Assembly: GCF_003665095.1 (NCBI RefSeq)
Contig: NZ_RCHV01000002.1
Span: forward strand, 6,018,501 to 6,082,500
DNA from: Streptomyces sp. Z26
GTDB lineage: Bacteria; Actinomycetota; Actinomycetes; Streptomycetales; Streptomycetaceae
Direction of reading: 5' to 3'
DNA: 64,000 nt
Translations under genes and position numbers: made by a program
The notes under the pieces: model-generated
The model's input: the letters and a program-made list of their open reading frames with translations, nothing else
The model's database searches: none
Told to the model about the DNA's origin: nothing
Shown: in pieces, positions 34,131-42,565 of the stretch
Numbering within the stretch: the first letter of the stretch is position 1
How the letters are laid out: the number at the start of each line of letters is the position of its first letter

Positions 34131-34588
34131 GCGGGGACCCGCGCCCGCCCGGCGACGACCCCGGCGACGACCCCGTCGGCGCGATGTTCGCCGCCGACGC
34201 CGCGTCCCGCGGCCTCGGCATCGAGCTGCTGTCGGCGGGCGAGGGCGCCGCGGTGGTCCGGATGACGGTGACCGCCGCGATGCTCAACGGCCACGGCATC
34301 GCCCACGGCGGCTACGTCTTCCTGCTTGCCGACACCGCCTTCGCCTGCGCCTGCAACAGCCGGGGGCCGGTGACGGTCGCCTCCGGCGCCGACGTCTCGT
34401 TCACCGCGCCCGTCCACGAGGGCGACGTCCTGACGGCCACCGCGCACGAGCGTTCCCGGCACGGCCGCAACGGGATCTACGACGTGACCGTACGGCGGGC
34501 GGAGACGGTGGTCGCGGAGTTCCGGGGCCGCAGCCGGGCGCTCGGGGACCGGCCACGGAGCGGGGGAGGGCGTACGTCGGGGGCGTGA
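34127..34588 (+). CDS. PaaI-type hotdog-fold acyl-CoA thioesterase
   Basis: The 153-residue protein has the PaaI core (NGHGIAHGGYVFLLADTAFA, then CACNSRG). In PaaI the Asn and His-Gly-Gly of this motif form the active site of (hydroxy)phenylacetyl-CoA thioesterase. The first 20 residues are Pro/Asp-rich and probably disordered. Its GTG overlaps the stop of the decarboxylase gene. No other phenylacetate pathway gene is nearby, so the pairing with a decarboxylase is unusual; it may clear a dead-end aryl-CoA. Confidence 0.88.
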   Translation: MSGDPRPPGDDPGDDPVGAMFAADAASRGLGIELLSAGEGAAVVRMTVTAAMLNGHGIAHGGYVFLLADTAFACACNSRGPVTVASGADVSFTAPVHEGDVLTATAHERSRHGRNGIYDVTVRRAETVVAEFRGRSRALGDRPRSGGGRTSGA

Positions 34589-34635
34589 ACTCGGCGTGTA
34601 CGGCGGCCCGTTCACGCGCCGGTCCACCCGCCCGG

Positions 34636-35166
34636 TCACGCGTCCGCGCGCGCCGGCTCCCGCCCGGCGGCGACCGTCCAGGCCCCCACGCCCCACAGGG
34701 ACAGGGCGGCGACCAGGCCCACCACGAGGCGTACGGTCGCGTCCGCGCCGTCCGCCGCCCACACGGCCAGGCCGCCCGCCCCGGCCGCCGTCAGCAGGGC
34801 CGCGGGCACCCGCAGCCGCGGCTGCCCGAACACGGCGGCGAGCGGCAGGAAGTGCAGCCCGACGACGACGGCGACCAGCGGCGGTACGAGCACCGGCTCA
34901 CCGGCGCGGGCGCAGCCCACGGCGATGGCGATGATCAGCAGCCACTGGAGGCCGTTGATCTGATGGAAGCGCCTGCGCCGGTCCGGCGGGAACGGGCCGC
35001 CCTCCGACGCGGGCAGCGACCGGCGCGCGGCGAGCATCAGCGCCACCGCCACGACGCACCCGGCCGCGATCGCCACCGGCCGTGCCGGACCGCTGAACGC
35101 GCTGGTGGCCAGCAGCCACCAGCCCACCCCGAACAGCGCGAGAAACCCCACCCCTGACTTGAACAT
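34636..35166 (-). CDS. Small integral membrane protein of unknown function
   Basis: The 176-residue protein has five or six hydrophobic segments (about residues 5-22, 28-46, 72-88, 95-115, 120-137 and 145-163). Charged loops are short, with RRRRFHQINGLQW between segments two and three, a pattern shared by many uncharacterised actinobacterial membrane proteins. There is no catalytic motif. It converges on the thioesterase gene and is followed upstream by the M1 peptidase gene with a terminator between. Confidence 0.7.
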   Translation of the reverse strand: MFKSGVGFLALFGVGWWLLATSAFSGPARPVAIAAGCVVAVALMLAARRSLPASEGGPFPPDRRRRFHQINGLQWLLIIAIAVGCARAGEPVLVPPLVAVVVGLHFLPLAAVFGQPRLRVPAALLTAAGAGGLAVWAADGADATVRLVVGLVAALSLWGVGAWTVAAGREPARADA

Positions 35167-35225
35167 GGCGTCACTGTAGGCGGAGAAACGTCACACCGCC
35201 GCGTTCCGTCCCCGCCGGAGACGTA

Positions 35226-35257
35226 CGGGCGGGCCGCGCCGTGACGCGGCCCGCCCG
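35226..35257 (-). terminator. Hairpin after the M1 peptidase gene
   Basis: Perfect 13-base arms (35226-35238 and 35245-35257) with a 6-base loop begin 29 bases beyond the leftward stop at 35286. No T tract is present. Confidence 0.72.
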
Positions 35258-35285
35258 GAACGCGGGTGCCTTGGGGCCGGTGGCG

Positions 35286-36821
35286 TCAGTGCCCGTGCCC
35301 GCTGCCGTGGGCGTCGCCGTGCGCCTCGTGCTCGCGGCCGTGCTTCGTCGCCTGGAGGTCCTCCCACGACTTCGGCCGCTCCGCCTTCGCCGCCGGGACC
35401 CGCTTCGCGGCGCCGCTCTCCGCGCCCGCGGGCGCCTCCGGCCGCGTCGGCTCCCGCAGCCAGGTGTCGAACAGCGCGTCCAGCGACTTGCCGGAGACCT
35501 GCTCCGCGTACGCCACGAACTCGTCGACCCGCGCGTCACCGCCCCGCCGCTCGTCCTGCCAACCCTTGAGGATCGCGAAGAAGTCGTCGTCACCGATCTC
35601 CGCGCGCAGGGCGTGCAGCGCCATGGCGCCGCGGTCGTAGACGGCGTCGTGGAACTGGTTCTCCGCGCCCGGGTCGGCGGGCCGCACCGTCCAGAACTCG
35701 TCGTCCGCCGGGTACGAGTCGTACGTCCAGTCGGAGATCTCCTGGGCCGTGCCCTCGCCCTGCTCCTCCGACCAGAGCCACGACGCGTACGTGGCGAAGC
35801 CCTCGTTCAGCCAGATGTCCTTCCAGCCGTGCACGGAGACGCTGTCCCCGTACCACTGGTGCGCCATCTCGTGCACGACGAGCGACATGTTGGAGCCGGA
35901 CGCGAAGCTGCGCTGGCTGTAGAACGGCCGGGTCTGGGTCTCCAGCGCGTAGCCGGTGTCGGTGTTGGGGACGTAGCCGCCGATGGCGTTGAACGGGTAC
36001 GGGCCGAAGACCGACGACAGCCACTCCGTCACCTCGGCGGTGCGCTCGATGCTCGCGCGGGCGCCGCGGTCGTTCTCGCCGAGGTCCTTGCTGTACGCGT
36101 TCAGCACCGGCAGCCCGTCGGACGTCTCGTCCTTCGTGATGTCGAACTTGCCGACGGCCAGCGTCGCCAGGTACGACGCCTGCGGCTGGTCCGAACGCCA
36201 GTTGAAGCGCGTCCAGCCCGCCTGCGCGCGCTCGGAGGTGAGCACGCCGTTGCTGATCGCCTGCGTGCCGTCCGGCACGGCCACGCTCACGTCGTACGTC
36301 GCCTTGTCCGACGGGTGGTCGTTGCTCGGGAACCACCACCAGGCGGCCTCCGGCTCGTTCGCCGCGACACCGCCGTCGGGCGTGCGGTGCCAGGAGGTGA
36401 AGCCGTTGACCTCGACCTCCGAGGGGGTGCCGGAGTAGCGCACGACGACCGTGATGCGCTGGCCCTTCTTCAGCGGCCGGTCGGGGGTGATCTCCAGCTC
36501 GTGCGCGCCGGACGTGGCGAACGACGCCTTCCGCCCGTTGACGCGGACGTCGCTCACGTCGAGCGCGAAGTCGAGGTTGAAGCGGGAGAGTTCCTGCGTG
36601 GTGGTGGCCAGCAGGGTGGCGGTGCCCTCCAGACGGTCGTCCTCGGGCTGGTACTTCAGCCGCAGGTCGTAGTGCGAGACGTCGTAGCCGCCGTTGCCGT
36701 AGTCCGGGTAGTACGGGTCGCCCACGCCGGGGGCGCCCGGCGCGGGTTCGGCCGCCGACGCCGGGATCGTCAGCAGCAGGGAGGCGGCGACCACGGCCGG
36801 GGCGAGGAATCTCTGACGCAC
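35286..36821 (-). CDS. Secreted M1 family zinc metallopeptidase
   Basis: The 511-residue protein has a signal peptide (hydrophobic residues about 5-20, AxA before residue 25). The gluzincin site is complete: HEMAHQWYG followed 18 residues later by the Glu of WLNEGFATY. The N-terminal beta-domain is present and the four-domain layout is short, as in secreted actinomycete aminopeptidases. The GTG at 36821 has GGAGAA upstream and gives a normal signal peptide; an upstream ATG would add 19 Cys/Arg-rich residues. The C-terminus is a His-rich tail (about residues 490-511), which may bind metal. Confidence 0.9.
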   Translation of the reverse strand: MRQRFLAPAVVAASLLLTIPASAAEPAPGAPGVGDPYYPDYGNGGYDVSHYDLRLKYQPEDDRLEGTATLLATTTQELSRFNLDFALDVSDVRVNGRKASFATSGAHELEITPDRPLKKGQRITVVVRYSGTPSEVEVNGFTSWHRTPDGGVAANEPEAAWWWFPSNDHPSDKATYDVSVAVPDGTQAISNGVLTSERAQAGWTRFNWRSDQPQASYLATLAVGKFDITKDETSDGLPVLNAYSKDLGENDRGARASIERTAEVTEWLSSVFGPYPFNAIGGYVPNTDTGYALETQTRPFYSQRSFASGSNMSLVVHEMAHQWYGDSVSVHGWKDIWLNEGFATYASWLWSEEQGEGTAQEISDWTYDSYPADDEFWTVRPADPGAENQFHDAVYDRGAMALHALRAEIGDDDFFAILKGWQDERRGGDARVDEFVAYAEQVSGKSLDALFDTWLREPTRPEAPAGAESGAAKRVPAAKAERPKSWEDLQATKHGREHEAHGDAHGSGHGH

Positions 36822-36932
36822 GGGTTCTCCATCTTTCTCGGGACGCGTTCTGCACGGTCTGCATCGGGTTACGGGCATCGGGCTGCGTTGCCACGTGGTG
36901 CGGGCTCCGGGCCCCGGACGATGTCTACTCTG

Positions 36933-37868
36933 TCAGGACACGTCATGTCCACGACGTTCCGCCCGTCGGAGGGCGTCCGACACCAGCCGTACGGAGTCCT
37001 CCGCGCAGGCCCACGACACCGTGACGCCCGCCCCGCCGTGCCCGTAGTGGTGCACGCAGACGCCGCCGCCCGGCAGCCGTACGGCCTTCAGCCGCACCCG
37101 CGGCCGGTACGGGCGCAGCCCCACGCGGTGCTCCAGCACCTCCGCCCCGGCCAGCGCGGGCAGCACCCGGGCGCAGCGCGCCACGATGTCCGCGGCCGTG
37201 CCCGGATCGGGCTCCGGGTCCTCGGCGTCCTCCTCGGCGGTCCCGCCGAGCAGCAACCCGTACGGCTGCGGGATGACGTACGTGGACGCCGCCGCGCCGT
37301 GCGCCGCCGCCACGTACCACTCCTCGACGCCGACCGGGTCGGCCACCACCACCAACTGCCCGCGCACCGCCCGTACCGACGGGTCCGGCACCAGCTCGCG
37401 CGCGCCCAGGCCGGTGCAGTTGACGACGACGGGCGCGGCCGCGGCGGCCTCCTCCAGCGAGCGGGCGGCACGCCGTTCGACGCGGCCGCCCGCGGCCTCC
37501 AACCGGGCCTGGAGGTACCGGAGATACGTCGTCATGTCGACCACGGGCGTCACCGTGCGCGGCCCCACCAGCGCCGACCACTCCGGCGTGCTGGCGCCGT
37601 CCGCCATGGTGCCCGCGCGCATCCGTACGCCCGTCGCCGCCGGGTCCCGCGCGAGCGCCGCGAAGGTGCCGAAGGAGCGTACGGCCCACTCGGCGGCGAG
37701 CGCGGCGGGCTCGATGCGGTACGGCCAGCACAGCCCGCCCGCCACCGCCGAGGTCGTCGCGGCGGCGGGCTCGCGGCTCCACAGCCGTACCCGCACGCCG
37801 TCCTCCGCGAGCAGCACGCCCGTGGTCAGCCCGACGACCCCGCCTCCGACGATCAGCACCTCACGCAT
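36933..37868 (-). CDS. D-amino-acid oxidase family FAD enzyme
   Basis: The 311-residue enzyme begins with an FAD-binding fold (VLIVGGGVVGLTTGVLLAED). The D-amino-acid oxidase signature occurs near the end (VCVHHYGHGGAGVTVSWACA), with an Arg in HRVGLRPYRPRVRL at the position that binds the substrate carboxylate. These enzymes deaminate D-amino acids with production of hydrogen peroxide. No peroxisomal-like or secretory signal is present. The ATG lacks a clear ribosome-binding site. It is a single gene, about 110 bases upstream of the M1 peptidase gene in the same direction. Confidence 0.88.
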   Translation of the reverse strand: MREVLIVGGGVVGLTTGVLLAEDGVRVRLWSREPAAATTSAVAGGLCWPYRIEPAALAAEWAVRSFGTFAALARDPAATGVRMRAGTMADGASTPEWSALVGPRTVTPVVDMTTYLRYLQARLEAAGGRVERRAARSLEEAAAAAPVVVNCTGLGARELVPDPSVRAVRGQLVVVADPVGVEEWYVAAAHGAAASTYVIPQPYGLLLGGTAEEDAEDPEPDPGTAADIVARCARVLPALAGAEVLEHRVGLRPYRPRVRLKAVRLPGGGVCVHHYGHGGAGVTVSWACAEDSVRLVSDALRRAERRGHDVS

Positions 37869-37934
37869 GGACGCACGCTAACCGCAGCCGGTGCGCCCGC
37901 GCACGGGTGCGCCCGCACCGTGGTGCGCCCTCGC

Positions 37935-39548
37935 TCACACCTCCTCCGGGTCGACGGGAGTCAGCTCGCCGTCCAGCCGGAGCCAGCGCGTGACGCCGAT
38001 GTCCCGCAGGAACGGCACGTCGTGCCCGGCCACGATCAGCGCGCCCTCGTACGAGCCGAGCGCCGCGACGAGCTGCCGGACGCTCGCCATGTCGAGGTTG
38101 TTCGTCGGCTCGTCGAGCATGAGCAGCTGCGGCGCGGGCTCGGCCAGCATCACGGCGGCGAGCGTCGCGCGGAAGCGTTCACCGCCGGACAGCGTGCCCA
38201 CCGTGCGGTCCGCCCGCGCCCCCTTGAACAGGAAGCGCGCCAGCTGCGCCCGTACGCGGTTGTTGGTCGCCTCCGGCGCCAGCCGCGCGACGTTCTCGAC
38301 CAGCGACAGGTCGTCGTCCAGCACGTCGAGCCGCTGCGGCAGCGACCGTACGGGCACGTGCGTCTCCACCTCACCGGCCACCGCGGGCAGCCCGCCCGCG
38401 ATCGTGCGCAGCAGCGTGGACTTGCCCGAACCGTTCCGCCCCAGCAGCGCGATCCGCTCCGGGCCGTGCACGTCGAGCGTCGCCCGCGCGCCGCAGCGCA
38501 GCTCCACGTCCCGCAGCGTGAGCACCCGCCGCCCCGGCGGTACGGCCGTGAACGGCAGGTCCACGCGGATCTCCGCGTCGTCCCGTACGGCCTCGGCCGC
38601 CTCGTCCAGCCGTTCCTTCGCGTCCTCCAGGCGCTGTTCGTGCAGGAGGCGGTGCTTGGCGCCGGAGACCTGGGCGTCGCGCTTGCGCTGGTTCATCACG
38701 ATCTTCGGTTCGCGCTTGTTGGCGCTCATCTTGTTGCCGTAGCGCACCCGCTTCGCGAGTTTCGACTGGGACTCGGTCAGCTCCCGCCGCTGCCGCTTCA
38801 CGTCGGCCTCCGCGACGCGCACCATGCGTTCGGCGGCCTCCTGCTCGGCGGCGACGGCCTCCTCGTACGCGTCGAGGTTGCCGCCGTACCAGTGCACGCC
38901 GTCCGGGCGCAGATCCGCGATCCGGTCGACGAGGCCGAGCAGTTCGCGGTCGTGGCTGACGACGACGAGCACGCCCGGCCACGCGGACACCGCCGCGTAC
39001 AGCCGCTGCCGCGCCTCCCGGTCGAGGTTGTTCGTCGGCTCGTCCAGCAGCAGCACGTCCGGCCGCGCGAGCAGCAGCGCCGCCAGCCGCAGCAGTACGG
39101 ACTCGCCGCCGGACACCTCGCCGACGGTGCGGTCGAGGCCGACGCCGACCAGCCCGAGCTGGTCGAGCGTCGCCCGCGCGCGCTCCTCCACGTCCCAGTC
39201 GTCGCCGACTGCCGTGAAGTGCTCCTCGGCGGCGTCGCCCGCCTCGATGGCGTGCAGCGCGGCACGCGCGTCGGCGACGCCGAGCGCCTCGTCGACGCGG
39301 AGCGAGGTGTCGAGGGTCAGGTTCTGCGGCAGGTGGCCGAGCTCGCCGGTGACGCGTACGGCGCCGCCGAGCGGGGTGAGTTCGCCCGCGATCAGCTTCA
39401 GCAGGGTGGACTTCCCCGTGCCGTTGAGCCCGATGAGCCCGGTCCGGCCGGGCCCGACGGACAGGTCGAGACCGTCGAGGACGGGGGTGCCGTCGGGCCA
39501 GCCGAAGGTCAGGCCGGTGCAGGTGATGGAGGTGGTGGTCGATGACAT
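37935..39548 (-). CDS. ABC-F family ATPase (ribosome-associated, first of two)
   Basis: The 537-residue protein has two ABC domains and no membrane segments. Walker A motifs are GLNGTGKST (residues 40-48) and GRNGSGKST (about 368). Each domain has an LSGGE/VSGGE-type signature and a DEPTNNLD Walker B/D-loop. A long charged linker (residues about 220-290) links them. ABC-F proteins act at the ribosomal E site, and some confer macrolide, lincosamide or pleuromutilin resistance. The start ATG 39548 has GGGAG, which can be buried in a hairpin (see 39554-39618), suggesting regulated translation. Confidence 0.88.
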   Translation of the reverse strand: MSSTTTSITCTGLTFGWPDGTPVLDGLDLSVGPGRTGLIGLNGTGKSTLLKLIAGELTPLGGAVRVTGELGHLPQNLTLDTSLRVDEALGVADARAALHAIEAGDAAEEHFTAVGDDWDVEERARATLDQLGLVGVGLDRTVGEVSGGESVLLRLAALLLARPDVLLLDEPTNNLDREARQRLYAAVSAWPGVLVVVSHDRELLGLVDRIADLRPDGVHWYGGNLDAYEEAVAAEQEAAERMVRVAEADVKRQRRELTESQSKLAKRVRYGNKMSANKREPKIVMNQRKRDAQVSGAKHRLLHEQRLEDAKERLDEAAEAVRDDAEIRVDLPFTAVPPGRRVLTLRDVELRCGARATLDVHGPERIALLGRNGSGKSTLLRTIAGGLPAVAGEVETHVPVRSLPQRLDVLDDDLSLVENVARLAPEATNNRVRAQLARFLFKGARADRTVGTLSGGERFRATLAAVMLAEPAPQLLMLDEPTNNLDMASVRQLVAALGSYEGALIVAGHDVPFLRDIGVTRWLRLDGELTPVDPEEV

Positions 39549-39553
39549 ACGGG

Positions 39554-39618
39554 GTCTCCCGTCGCGGTGCTGCCGCCGGGACGTGCGGCGCGTGCGGATG
39601 GTGGGCAACGCGGGAGAC
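39554..39618 (-). promoter_or_regulatory. Hairpin that would hide the ABC-F ribosome-binding site
   Basis: On the leftward transcript GTCTCCCG (39618-39611) is complementary to CGGGAGAC (39561-39554), which contains the ribosome-binding site of the ABC-F gene. The 49-base loop holds the palindrome CCGGGGCCCGG. Sequestration of this kind is typical of attenuated resistance genes. Confidence 0.5.
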
Positions 39619-39775
39619 ACCGGGCCCCGGGCAGGGGCGGAGGGGAGATGCGCGGGGCGGCAGGGCCGGGAACGGCGGATGCGCGGGACGGCAGCTCGCT
39701 TCCGAGGTCGCACTCGTGGCACACCAGACGGGGCACACGGTGTCTCAGAACCTCAGACGAGCAACTGCCTCTCCT

Positions 39776-39799
39776 GTCGACGGCAACAGAGCCGTCGAC
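39776..39799 (-). terminator. Perfect 9-bp hairpin in the ABC-F leader/EamA 3' region
   Basis: GTCGACGGC and GCCGTCGAC flank a 6-base loop. It lies 37 bases after the EamA gene stop and 228 bases before the ABC-F start. It may end the EamA transcript or be the 5' part of an attenuator. On the leftward strand AGGAGAGG and a minimal TTG-CTC-GTC-TGA frame follow directly. Confidence 0.55.
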
Positions 39800-39835
39800 G
39801 ACCGTACGGCGCCCGCCGCGCCGCCGCAACGGGAT

Positions 39836-40903
39836 TTACGCCGCGCCCGCCGCGCCCGCTCCGCGCGCCGCGCCCGGCCTTCGCCCCCGCCCGGCGGTCC
39901 GTTCGCGGGCCGGGGCGCGCGTCGCGAACCAGACCGTGCCCACCACCAGCGCGCTGCCGCCGACCTGGAACGCCGTCGGGCGCTCACCCAGCGCCACCAC
40001 CCCCACCAGCACGGCCAGCACCGGCTGGAGCAGCAGCAGCGCGGCACCGGTGTTGGCCGCCAGCAGCGGCAGCGCCGAGCCGATCAGCAGCCACGTCAGC
40101 ACCTGCCCGAACAGCGCCAGCGCGGCCAGCCATCCCCACGACGCCGCCGTGTGCGGCGTCGCGATGCCCGTCATGACGCCGCCCACCACCCCCGCTGAGG
40201 CGGCGGCCGCCGCCGTGGAGACGCACACCGGCAGCACCGTGTGCGTACGGCCGCCCGCGAGGCGCGTGAGGAAGAGGTAGCCGGCGTAACTGACGCCCGC
40301 CGCCGTCCCGTACAGCACTCCCGTCACCGGGTCGCCGTTCGCCTCCGCGCCACCGACCGCGCCGCCCGCCAGGGCGACGCCCGCGAGCATCACGGGGATC
40401 GCCAGCACGAAGCGCAGCGGCATCGGGGCGCCCGAGACCAGCCGGGCGAGCAGCGGGAAGACGACGACCTGCACGTTCAGCAGGACGGCGGCGATCGACG
40501 CCCCGAGGTGGAGCACGGACGCCGACCAGAGGACGAAGTCCACGCCGAGCAGTACGCCCGCCGCCGCGTCCAGCAGCAGCAGGCGCCGCGTACGGCCGCC
40601 GACCCGCGCCAACTCCCGCAGCGCGAACGGCACCAGCACCAGCAGCGCCAGCGCGCAGCGCAGGAACGCGGCCGTCCCCGCGTCCGTACCGGACAGCTTC
40701 ACGAACGCGCCCGACGCCGCCGTGCACGCCGCGCCCGCCGTGAGCAGCACGACGGCCCGCGCGGGGACGGACTGCGGCTCGGGGCGCGGGGCGGTGGTCG
40801 TGCTCACCGGGACGCCCGCCGCGGTGGTCGTGCCCGCTGCCGGGGTCGTGACCGCAGCCGTGGTCGTGGGCGCGCCGTCGGCGCGCCGGGATGCCGATGC
40901 CAT
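39836..40903 (-). CDS. EamA/DMT superfamily exporter
   Basis: The 355-residue protein has ten hydrophobic segments in two EamA repeats, the second beginning around residue 185 (GVLYGTAAGVSYAGYLFL). The N-terminal 45 residues are Thr/Ala/Pro-rich and not conserved-looking; the C-terminal tail is basic. Family members export metabolites and amino acids. It is divergent from a LysR gene with two short palindromes between the starts, a common exporter/regulator arrangement. The start is ATG 40903. Confidence 0.85.
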   Translation of the reverse strand: MASASRRADGAPTTTAAVTTPAAGTTTAAGVPVSTTTAPRPEPQSVPARAVVLLTAGAACTAASGAFVKLSGTDAGTAAFLRCALALLVLVPFALRELARVGGRTRRLLLLDAAAGVLLGVDFVLWSASVLHLGASIAAVLLNVQVVVFPLLARLVSGAPMPLRFVLAIPVMLAGVALAGGAVGGAEANGDPVTGVLYGTAAGVSYAGYLFLTRLAGGRTHTVLPVCVSTAAAAASAGVVGGVMTGIATPHTAASWGWLAALALFGQVLTWLLIGSALPLLAANTGAALLLLQPVLAVLVGVVALGERPTAFQVGGSALVVGTVWFATRAPARERTAGRGRRPGAARGAGAAGAA

Positions 40904-40935
40904 GGCTCCACTCTGGGGCCGAAGACCCGTCAACA

Positions 40936-40977
40936 AAAGCGAAGCTTTCTGATGATGTCCCGGTAGCATCGCTACCG
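40936..40977. promoter_or_regulatory. Paired palindromes between EamA exporter and LysR gene
   Basis: AAAGC-GAA-GCTTT (40936-40948) and CGGTAGC-ATC-GCTACCG (40961-40967 with 40971-40977) occur in the 73-base divergent region. The second ends on the first base of the LysR GTG start, so bound protein would block its own translation start region or transcription. They are good LysR-site candidates. Confidence 0.6.
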
Positions 40978-41873
40978 TGTTCAGTGTCGACCGCCTCCGC
41001 GCCCTCTCCGCCGTCGCCGCGTACGGCTCGATCGCGCGGGCCGCGCGCGCCCTCCACGTCACGCCCTCCGGCGTCTCCCAGCAACTCGCCAAGCTGGAAC
41101 GGGAGTCCGGGCACCGGCTGCTGGAGCCCGACGGCCGGAGCGTACGCCTCACGCACGCCGGCCGGGTCCTCACCGAGCACGCCGACCGCGTCCTCGGTCA
41201 GCTCGCCGCCGCCGAGACCGACCTGGCGGACCTGCACGAGGAGATCCTCGGACCGCTGCGGCTCGGCGGCGTCGGCAGCGCCCTGCGCACGCTGCTCCCC
41301 GGCGCGCTCGCGGACCTCACGCGCGACCATCCGCGGCTCGCCCCGGCCGTACGCGACGGCGAGGCCGTCGACATGCTGCCGCTGCTCCTCGCGGGCGACC
41401 TGGACCTGCTGGTGATCGAGAGCTGGAGCAACCGGCCGATGGCGCTTCCGGCGGGCGTCGCCTTCGAGGCGCTCGTACGGGAACGCGTACACGTCGCCCT
41501 CGCCGCCGAACATCCCCTGGCGGAACGGGAGTCGGTGGACCTCGCGGAGCTGGCGGACGAGCCGTGGGCGGGCTGCGCACCGGGTACGGAGCCGCGCGAG
41601 GCGCTCGTACAGGCCGTACGCGCCCGTGGCGGCGAGCCGCGCCTCCGCTACACCGTGGCCGAGTACACCACCCAACTCGCCCTGGTCGAGGCCGGGTTGA
41701 CTGCGGCGCTCGTCCCGGCCATGGCGCAGCGGCCCGCACCGCCGGGTGTGCGCTTCGTCGACTGCGCGCCGGGCCTGGAACGCGAGGTGCTGGCCGCCTG
41801 GCGCGGCAACTCCCGCAGCCCGGTCATCCGCGCGGCCCTCACGGCCCTCCGCCGCCGGGTCCCACCCGTCTGA
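40977..41873 (+). CDS. LysR family transcriptional regulator
   Basis: The 298-residue protein has the LysR winged helix-turn-helix at residues 3-60 (LRALSAVAAYGSIARAARAL, HVTPSGVSQQLAKLE) and a two-lobed substrate-binding domain from about residue 90. Start GTG 40977 sits at the edge of a palindrome. It is divergent from the EamA exporter gene and probably controls it in response to the exported compound. The effector is unknown. Confidence 0.92.
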   Translation: MFSVDRLRALSAVAAYGSIARAARALHVTPSGVSQQLAKLERESGHRLLEPDGRSVRLTHAGRVLTEHADRVLGQLAAAETDLADLHEEILGPLRLGGVGSALRTLLPGALADLTRDHPRLAPAVRDGEAVDMLPLLLAGDLDLLVIESWSNRPMALPAGVAFEALVRERVHVALAAEHPLAERESVDLAELADEPWAGCAPGTEPREALVQAVRARGGEPRLRYTVAEYTTQLALVEAGLTAALVPAMAQRPAPPGVRFVDCAPGLEREVLAAWRGNSRSPVIRAALTALRRRVPPV

Positions 41874-42330
41874 GGGGGCGCGGCACGCGTGGCGCGGGGG
41901 CGGGATCGAGCCGGAACGCGGTACGCGCGGCAGCTGTCGGGGCGTGCCGGAGACGTCCCGGGGACGCGCGCGCGGTGGCGGTTCCGGGTGGATGCCGCCG
42001 CGAGCGTGCCCGCCCACTCCCTGGGGCGGGAACGCACGCGTGCGGGAGGCAGAACGCCGACGCCCCGCCCGTTGCGCGAACTCCAACACCACCTCACCGG
42101 ACCGGAGTTGACGCGCGTGCGGGCACTCTACAGTCCGTACGGGCGCACACAAGTACGGAAGGTTCGCTGCTGTGTGAACGCATTCCGGCGGGTGCGCGGA
42201 CGGCCCCGCGCGGCCCCGGCGGTGGCCTGCGGACGCGCCCGCCCCCTTTACCCGAGCGCCTGTTCGCGGCGACCCTGCGGTGGGGGACATCGGCGGAGAA
42301 GCACACGGCGCTGCTGCGACAGGAGGCCCC
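41874..42330. other. 457-base region after the LysR gene, nothing supported
   Basis: The frames through this stretch are Arg/Gly/Ala-rich and lack ribosome-binding sites. The part from 42100 to 42180 is less GC-rich and may hold the promoter for the downstream small membrane peptide and ABC-F genes. No hairpin of note was found. Confidence 0.5.
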
Positions 42331-42444
42331 ATGGACGGCAGGCACGGGTTGCCCGGCAGTCGCGGGGTGGCGGTCGCGATGCTCGTACTGACCGCGTTCA
42401 CCGTGCTGGGAGCGCTGGTCGTCGTGTGGCGGCTGACCGGCTGA
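42331..42444 (+). CDS. 37-residue single-pass membrane peptide
   Basis: ATG 42331 is preceded by a perfect AGGAGG four bases upstream. The peptide has a short polar N-terminus (MDGRHGLPGSRG) and one hydrophobic helix of about 20 residues (VAVAMLVLTAFTVLGALVVV), ending WRLTG. It ends 121 bases before the second ABC-F gene in the same direction. It may be a free-standing small membrane protein or an upstream frame of the ABC-F transcript. The function is not known. Confidence 0.6.
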   Translation: MDGRHGLPGSRGVAVAMLVLTAFTVLGALVVVWRLTG

Positions 42445-42565
42445 CCGGCCCATCCGCCGTACGCGTACGGCGTGCGCCCGCCGCCGTGCGCGGGCCGACA
42501 CGTACGGCGCCGCCGCCGGAATCCGCGCGCCCCGGCGCCCGCCCATCGCCTAGGATCACGACCTC

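Noticed and set aside
35241..39545. Open frame of 1,434 codons on the plus strand
   Set aside because: It lies opposite the M1 peptidase, D-amino-acid oxidase and ABC-F genes, all of which have clear motifs. The product is low-complexity.
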